Shown piece by piece: positions 19,037 to 19,347 of a DNA stretch of 19,347 nucleotides; positions within the stretch are counted from its first letter, which is position 1, and each line of letters starts with the position of its first letter. The position numbers and the translations under genes were made by a program. This DNA is from Gonapodya sp. JEL0774 (Eukaryota; Monoblepharomycota; Monoblepharidomycetes; Monoblepharidales; Gonapodyaceae), in the NCBI GenBank assembly GCA_027604505.1, contig JADIIX010000254.1, positions 1 through 19,347 on the forward strand. Reading direction: 5' to 3'. The notes beneath the pieces are model-generated. The model did not search any database and was not told where the DNA came from. It saw nothing but the letters and a program-made list of their open reading frames with translations.

Positions 19037-19347
19037 AAGAATACCTAATCTCAGGCTTGGTTCCGACTCACCAGGACCAACAGCGACTTGAAACTTTCAG
19101 AACTGTAATGTACTGACAATGTAGGAGGTGATTTACTGAATTAGAGACTTCTACGACCATTTCTGAGTTTTGCATCTTTCTGACTTTTGAAGATGCAAAA
19201 CTGTTAAACCCGTGATGTGATCTTAAAGAATGTTCAGCATGTCCCAGGTCTCAATGCAAACATTTTATCTTTGAGTCGGTTTTCAGCAAAGGGTGTAGAA
19301 TTCAGCACCAACAAAGGCACATTATCTCTAGCAAAATCATCAGGTGA
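19037..19347. other. Unassigned window end
   Basis: No coding frame with character on either strand. If the helicase relic once continued, its N-terminal half should lie here on the minus strand, but I cannot find motif I or II. Confidence 0.35.
19166..19202. repeat. Perfect 13-bp inverted repeat (hairpin)
   Basis: AGTTTTGCATCTT (19166-19178) and its exact complement AAGATGCAAAACT (19190-19202) are separated by 11 nt. It has no T-run typical of a bacterial terminator and lies in a eukaryotic context. It could be an element terminus, an RNA hairpin or chance. Confidence 0.75.

Overview
The window looks like nuclear DNA of a filamentous fungus, most likely a basidiomycete (Agaricomycotina). 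The evidence is many short spliceosomal introns (about 50-90 bp, GT...AG, several with CTAAC/CTGAC-like branch points), an F-box protein with a disordered N-terminus, a fungal RecQ-like helicase and a DUF6589-type locus. I saw no operon structure, ribosome-binding sites, tRNA, rRNA or CRISPR array. Genes were identified by reading motifs and testing splice junctions for frame. No database search was possible, so family names are recognition, not search results.

Layout. 348-1101 (+) is a small gene with an in-frame 84-bp tandem repeat, broken by a stop codon. 1209-3023 (-) is a five-exon gene of unknown function whose predicted last exon starts like a PWWP domain. 3139-4536 (-) is an F-box gene with a 12-nt first exon. 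About 500 bp of divergent promoter separates it from 5039-7515 (+), an intact six-exon RecQ-like helicase of 717 residues. It faces, tail to tail and 58 bp away, a decayed DUF6589 gene at 7574-10557 (-).

From 10558 to 12593 there are two diverged copies of a non-coding repeat and a predicted 76-residue spliced gene between them (11832-12176, +). 12594-13433 (+) is a SIAH-like RING plus TRAF-type zinc-finger gene with an in-frame TAG in the RING. 13766-14567 (-) is a helical gene with several frame breaks, and 14568-16355 holds further exon-like pieces and a degenerate 31-bp tandem repeat. 16423-17374 (+) is a membrane-anchored metallopeptidase of the basic secretory protein (BSP) type. 17375-18363 has no convincing gene. 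18364-19036 (-) is a degenerate second RecQ-like helicase, followed by a hairpin near the window end.

Two RecQ-like copies (one intact, one decayed), a broken DUF6589 gene, diverged repeats and many frame breaks suggest an accessory, mobile-element-rich or subtelomeric region. The intact cores are the F-box gene and the helicase. The least explained feature is the tight helicase/DUF6589 pair, which could be two parts of one mobile element. That is inference and depends on finding the pair repeated elsewhere.
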